Position numbers and translations under genes: made by a program. From NCBI RefSeq assembly GCF_963966145.1, contig NC_091051.1, positions 8,432,001-8,496,000 of the forward strand: DNA of 64,000 nucleotides. The letters are read 5' to 3'. The stretch is from Tenebrio molitor (lineage: Eukaryota; Arthropoda; Insecta; Coleoptera; Tenebrionidae). The notes under the pieces are model-generated. The model was not told the DNA's origin. It ran no database searches and was given only the letters and a program-made list of their open reading frames with translations. This document shows, one piece after another, positions 59,590 through 64,000 of this stretch. How positions within the stretch are numbered: position 1 is the stretch's first letter; the number at the start of each line of letters is the position of its first letter.

Positions 59590-60990
59590 GTAAAGAAGTG
59601 ACCACCGGGAGGAACTCGGATACGCCCATGCATTCATGTGGCCCATTTTTTTACTTTCTTCATTAATTACTTGTACACCAACATATTAAAGACTACCATT
59701 TTATAATGTGGGCTAGTAATAAATGTTCATTATGTTAAGTGGAAAGTAATGATTTATAGGCACAATTATTATTACTAATTACACTTGATTTCTCATTGCA
59801 TCCCTTCAAAAAGTTTTGTTATGGTCTTTATTTATAGATTAATTTAAGAATGTTCTCAGTGATCTAGGTGAATGAATTTTTTCATGTCCTAAAAACAAAT
59901 AATATAATTGATCCGATTTAGCAAAATGATGCGGCAAATATTACTTGTGTCTAAAGCACGGTCTTGATAGTGGCAGGCAACGTTATTTATGTAAGATTAA
60001 TATGCAAGTTTCATGTTTATAAATTCTACTTATTCTTGAAGGTAGTAGAAATAATGATACAAATGTTAAAAAGCTCTATGATATCATCTTTTCTTTTTAA
60101 TTAGAATTGCAAAACTAAATTGCCCTTCTTGCATTTCGTAACCTTTCCAATCATGAATAAATTATTTTTCCTGTTATACGCAGAAATAATTTACATATGA
60201 CAAATCGATAGTAACCTTTCAAAGAGTTGAAGTCTCTTCTGATTATTACTTCAAATACTGCTCGTCTTGTTCTTATTTTCTAATTTAATAAAATACGGAA
60301 ATATATAAATCATTTCACCTTTACTTGCAAACTAACCGTTTTAAAATATTTTAAATTTGAATATTAAAAAAAATTGAAAATTGGATTATGTTATCAAGAT
60401 ATTTTGAGAATACAGTAAATTTTCCAGATTTTTTTACGGTAAGTTAAATAAATAAATGAATGTTATAACTGGTCAATTACATAGAAATTTTAAATAAATC
60501 AAATTTAGATCAGATTTAGATTACAGAAGATACCTAGCGTGTATGATACTGAGGGAAAAACCATTACATATATCGATCCGTTTACTTTGCTGACTTCTGA
60601 TCACGAGCAGCAAGCGTTCTAGTCATCTATAATTAAGAAAATACCTTCTTTAACCCATTCTTAGTCAACTTTGATCTTTTATGCTCCGACTTTACCATTA
60701 GTTAGTTTTAAGTGGGTCTTTCTTTATGATTATTTTATTGAAATAATTAGGATTAGCAGATAACCTACCTAGTCAATAAGTTACAGTTACACTATCCAGA
60801 AGACATAAGGAATATTCTTATACAAATTTTTGAAACTTTACCGTTAGCAAGGATAGTTGATAGTCATAATTTAGATTTTTTACTAAATATTAAATACGTA
60901 ACAGGTAGCACCTGAAATTTTTGCGATTGAAAAAATAAAAATAATAAAATAAATGTAAACTACAAATGAAAAGTATAAAGTCAACTACAG
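59590..60990. other. AT-rich intergenic
   Basis: Apart from the G+C-rich stretch up to about 59,650, this is AT-rich sequence without frames of note or pairable repeats. Nothing recognised. Confidence 0.3.
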
Positions 60991-61180
60991 TGTACTCTCC
61001 CTTTGCGGACACTCCTTATAAGCGGACATCTCCCTTAAACGGACACTTTTTGAGGGACCGACAAAACATGTATGGCTTTGCTAATAAAATTTTTCCTCTT
61101 AAGCGGACTTCCTATTAACCGGACACGGACACTCAATTTCGGTGTTTAACGTCTCACGAACCTCTCTTATGCGGACAGTC
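60991..61180 (+). mobile_element. Pogo/Tigger-like transposon end
   Basis: ACAGTGTACTCTCCCTTTGC followed by repeated GCGGACA units (GCGGACACTCC, GCGGACATCTCC, ACGGACAC, GCGGACTTCC, GCGGACAG) matches the CAGT...GCGGACA terminal region of pogo/Tigger-type elements. Only one end is visible and there is no transposase frame. Confidence 0.6.
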
Positions 61181-61282
61181 AGTGTTGTAAAAATGTAAAA
61201 ACATCGGGATTTCCCCTGAAGTCTGTTGACGGGTGGAAACGGAACGGTCTAAGAACTGCGTGCAGTAGTTTTAATTAAAAAA

Positions 61283-61460
61283 AAATTTGAAATAAAATTT
61301 GTCATTTTCTCAAAAAAATTGTCATGTAAGGTACAAATTTTTTTCATTCATCGTTTAGGTAGTAGGAAGGTCTATCAGAAAGTGAAGAAAAAAATGGGGG
61401 TTGTCATTTAAAAAAATTGGTGATAACGTCATAGTTCAAAAATGGATGACGTCATGAATA
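61283..61460 (+). repeat. Dispersed repeat family E, copy 2
   Basis: Second direct copy of the 58,522 repeat (AAAATTGTCATGTAAGGTAC, CATCGTTTAGGTAGTA, AAGGTCTATCAGAAAGTGAA, ATGACGTCAT), immediately to the right of the pogo-like end. Confidence 0.75.
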
Positions 61461-62233
61461 AGTGAAGTAACTTAAAATAAGCACTATGAGAAATTAAAAT
61501 TGACCTGTTTCAGCGTTTTCGACAAATATCATTAGTTTTGAAATTATTGAATTTATTCCATAAGTAGTTTCCACACTGTATGATGTTTCTTAAATTTTTA
61601 TAATTGAGACTTTTGTGAGGGATGTCCAAACCATGCAAAAGTTTAAAATAATTCATGTTTTTGGATCAAGTTATGAATTAAAAAAGGTATAGCTGACTGT
61701 ATTTAAATTTCGTTAGGGTCGGAAACTTATGTGAATCAGTCTGTATAATTGCTACCAAAAAAAAAAGAAAAAAAATTAGACACTTCTCTCCGCCACTAAG
61801 TAATATTTTTTAAATAAAAAAAATAATACTGTCTGTCATAGATAAAAATAGACTAACGTGTGTTCAAAAAATGTGTGGTCAAGTGGCCTTGTGTTTGCTG
61901 TTGTTTAACATATAGCGTACCTTCATGAGCTGTCAAATATTTCCTGAAACAGGAAGCGTATAATGATGAAACTGTGGACGATTATCAATACGAATTTCAG
62001 GAACCGTTGAAAAAGTTAGGAAAATAATATAAGACCAACCAAAAATTCGAATTTGTCATTTATCACAACAAATGAAGACACGGTCAAAATGAGGTTATGC
62101 ATCTGAAGGATTTGTTAACTATGTAGAAGACGACCTACATTAGAAAACGAAAGAAAACCTAGGCCTGCTAGACCACACATTTATTTGAACACTCCTTACT
62201 TTCACAAAACAAAAAAATCTCCCTAAAAGTTAT
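61461..62233. other. AT-rich intergenic
   Basis: No open frame or repeat pair of note. A short poly-A stretch at about 61,758-61,777 only. Confidence 0.3.
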
Positions 62234-62341
62234 AGTCTGTTCAATTCTAAATTTCCACCACCTGTTGAATTATGTTGGCAAAATAAAAATATTTCTAAAT
62301 TGGGGATTGTTATCCAAAGTTGGCAATATAATTATTTTTAT

Positions 62342-62751
62342 AGTCGTTTTCAATGACATCCGTGCTGTCGGTATGACAGTATGTTGCCATCACTTGCTGT
62401 TTCAGTTTAGTAATTTTGACTTTTCTAATTTGGTAAATTTATCTTGACGCGGCAAATTGACAAATTCAAATTATTATTTATCATTTCCGACAAAAAATGT
62501 AGTCTGATTTGGATTCTGAGGATGACTTCGTTTAACCATGTTTTACGCCATGTTGAAGATTGAGTTTTACCGTTTGTTGTTGATGTTTCACGAAATATAA
62601 ATTATCTTTTACCATAACCTCAATTTCTTGTTTGACATTTTTTTAACTAGGATGTTCTTATATTCTGAATACTGGTTATGAATTTGTGTGTACAATCTGC
62701 ACCAACATATTAAAAATGACACTGACAGCACGGATGTCGTTGAAAACGACT
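62342..62751. mobile_element. 410-bp MITE, inner element 1
   Basis: AGTCGTTTTCAATGACATCC at 62342 mirrors GGATGTCGTTGAAAACGACT ending at 62751; 27 of 28 bases match and weaker pairing (ATAATTATTT) extends outward by about 15 bases. Non-coding. Confidence 0.87.
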
Positions 62752-62778
62752 TTAAATAATTATGATTCGAAAACAACG

Positions 62779-63019
62779 TACAGTTGGTTGCAAAAAAAAA
62801 ACGGAAAACGAAAATTTTCCTAACGTAAATTTGATTTTATCCATTTGTCAATTAATTGTCTACTTGACAATACCTATCAGATAATTTAAAAAAAATGTCA
62901 TTGAATTTTGACGTTAATTCTAACTTCTCTCTCGTAAGAAGGTTACATACTATTGAAAAATTGTAAAAATGTGTCAATTTTATTCTCATAGTTCCCGTTT
63001 TTTTTTGCAAGCAACTGTA
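62779..63019. mobile_element. 241-bp MITE, inner element 2
   Basis: TACAGTTGGTTGCAAAAAAA at 62779 pairs with TTTTTTTGCAAGCAACTGTA ending at 63019, with TA at both ends and CGG/CCG inside. A mariner-related style. The interior shares TTTGTCAATTAATTGTCTAC with 47,918. Confidence 0.82.
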
Positions 63020-63101
63020 GTTTACTTGACGCTAAAATGAAAATGCTCTAGTTTCTAGTAAAATGTTTCGAAAAGATAAAAAAGTTGGCACCCGAGTTAG
63101 G

Positions 63102-63461
63102 TACTATGGCGGACAATAAATTTAAGCCGGGCTGTCATTGGCTTGACATCAAAATGTGAAGCTGGCATTATGTTCAACTAACCCCATTTTCGATTTTTGT
63201 CATCCTTGTCATCGTGACAGCGATAATCAAAATTAAAATTGGGAAAAAAAGCGTGCACCAGAGAAGTGCTACTACAAATCAGTTATGCTAGTGCATCAAG
63301 ATCTGTAAGTTACGAAAAGGACGAAGGAAACGCCAAACAGCTTGAAAACCTTCAGTTTGACAAACTGACACATCAGTCATAATGACAATAAATAGTCGCT
63401 TGCATTGACTTTTTTGAAATGTCAGAAATTTGCCGGCCTAAATTTATTGTCCGCCATAGTA
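63102..63461. mobile_element. 360-bp MITE, inner element 3
   Basis: TACTATGGCGGACAATAAAT at 63102 pairs with ATTTATTGTCCGCCATAGTA ending at 63461; 28 of 29 match over the full arm. Terminal TA. The interior has many GTCA/TGAC half-sites and no coding frame. Confidence 0.9.
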
Positions 63462-63660
63462 ATAGACAAATTGATGAAAAAGTAGGAAATATTTTTTCGG
63501 CAAGTGCAAAATTCTAATATTTTAAAATCTTGAGTTGTAAAAACTGAAATTGACAGACACAAATACAACCTGATGCATTTTTCACCAAACATTGTTGCCG
63601 GTTGTTTTTCTAACTTAGGTAGAATACAGTGTTGGTGGAAATTTAGAATTGAAACAGACT

Positions 63661-63922
63661 TTACTTGCCGGACTTACTCTTTAATTGAATATAAGCATAA
63701 TATTGAAATAAAGCTATTTCAGTTTGAATTAGAGGCAAAAATCGAACTATTTTTTTAAACAATTACATCACCTGCAATGCCAAAGACACATTACCAAATT
63801 GTTGTGTTTTGCTGTTTTTATGGACTATTGAACGTGATTCGTTTTATTATATTTAAAGTTTTTTTTTATCGGTGTAATAAAAATACCTACCTAAGTTAAA
63901 CAGAATAAACGAAATTTCTTAC
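63661..63922. other. AT-rich spacer before the edge exon
   Basis: Unremarkable AT-rich sequence. If the edge segment is an exon, this is the beginning of its downstream intron on the minus strand. Confidence 0.3.
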
Positions 63923-64000
63923 CTGTTGGTAGATTCTTGAGCAATCAGCGGTCGCGTGTAGTTGTCTGACGTGTGCCGATGTGACCGAAACTTCAATTTT
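63923..64000 (-). other. Exon-like segment cut by the window edge
   Basis: On the minus strand, 78 bases open in two frames end at a strong donor, ACCAACAG then GTAAGA. One frame ends in phase 0 (CSRIYQQ), the other in phase 2 (RPLIAQESTN). The phase-0 reading could splice to an AG at 55937-55936 just before the TOG gene's start and stay in frame, making it an upstream exon of that gene; that acceptor has a poor pyrimidine tract. It may instead belong to another gene or be an untranslated exon. Confidence 0.4.

Larger units (their letters stand above)
62234..63660. mobile_element. 1.4-kb composite: elements nested within ends
   Basis: Outer inverted repeats: AGTCTGTTCAATTCTAAATT at 62234 and AATTTAGAATTGAAACAGAC ending at 63659, continuing over TCCACCA/TGGTGGA with one extra base. 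Between them lie three separate elements with their own ends (62342-62751, 62779-63019, 63102-63461). No transposase frame survives. Confidence 0.75.

Noticed and set aside
1..64000. Bacterial or viral system (operons, CRISPR, phage genes)
   Set aside because: No tandem short direct repeats with spacers, no ribosome-binding-site-led gene rows, and the clear genes are spliced insect genes.

Overview
The window looks like AT-rich nuclear DNA of a holometabolous insect, probably a beetle (order inferred only from general character, not proven). The signs are spliced genes with GT-AG introns, a forkhead gene of the sloppy-paired type, a tandem pair of seven-transmembrane insect odorant receptors, a TOG-domain gene, and very many short inverted-repeat transposons (MITEs). 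No rRNA, tRNA, CRISPR array or prokaryote-style operon was seen.

Layout. 1-14 kb: no recognisable gene; unique G+C-richer blocks alternate with MITEs. 14.1-15.5 kb and 18.0-19.6 kb (minus): two paralogous odorant receptors, each with six coding exons, identical intron phases and almost identical exon lengths; intron 3 of both begins with GC instead of GT. 20-25.5 kb: transposon graveyard with a decayed Tc1/mariner-type transposon, a hAT-type MITE inserted in it, and several other MITEs. 26.5-32.5 kb (plus): a sloppy-paired/FoxG gene with a TATA box, a 25-codon upstream ORF, a small first exon carrying an eh1 repressor motif and a second exon carrying the forkhead domain; the 4.8-kb intron holds a nest of transposons. 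32.5-53.5 kb: gene desert with MITEs and unique blocks that are good enhancer candidates, plus one doubtful small minus-strand gene near 34 kb. 53.5-55.9 kb (minus): a five-exon gene of the TOGARAM/crescerin family. 56-64 kb: transposon-rich, with elements nested inside a larger element at 62.2-63.7 kb, and an exon-like segment running off the right edge.

How they relate. The genes are functionally unrelated neighbours: chemosensation (receptors), segment and head patterning (sloppy-paired), and microtubule/ciliary function (TOG protein). The long non-coding flanks are what one expects around a developmental transcription factor with many enhancers. Gene models were assembled by hand from open frames, splice sites and matching phases; family names rest on remembered family features, not on a search.
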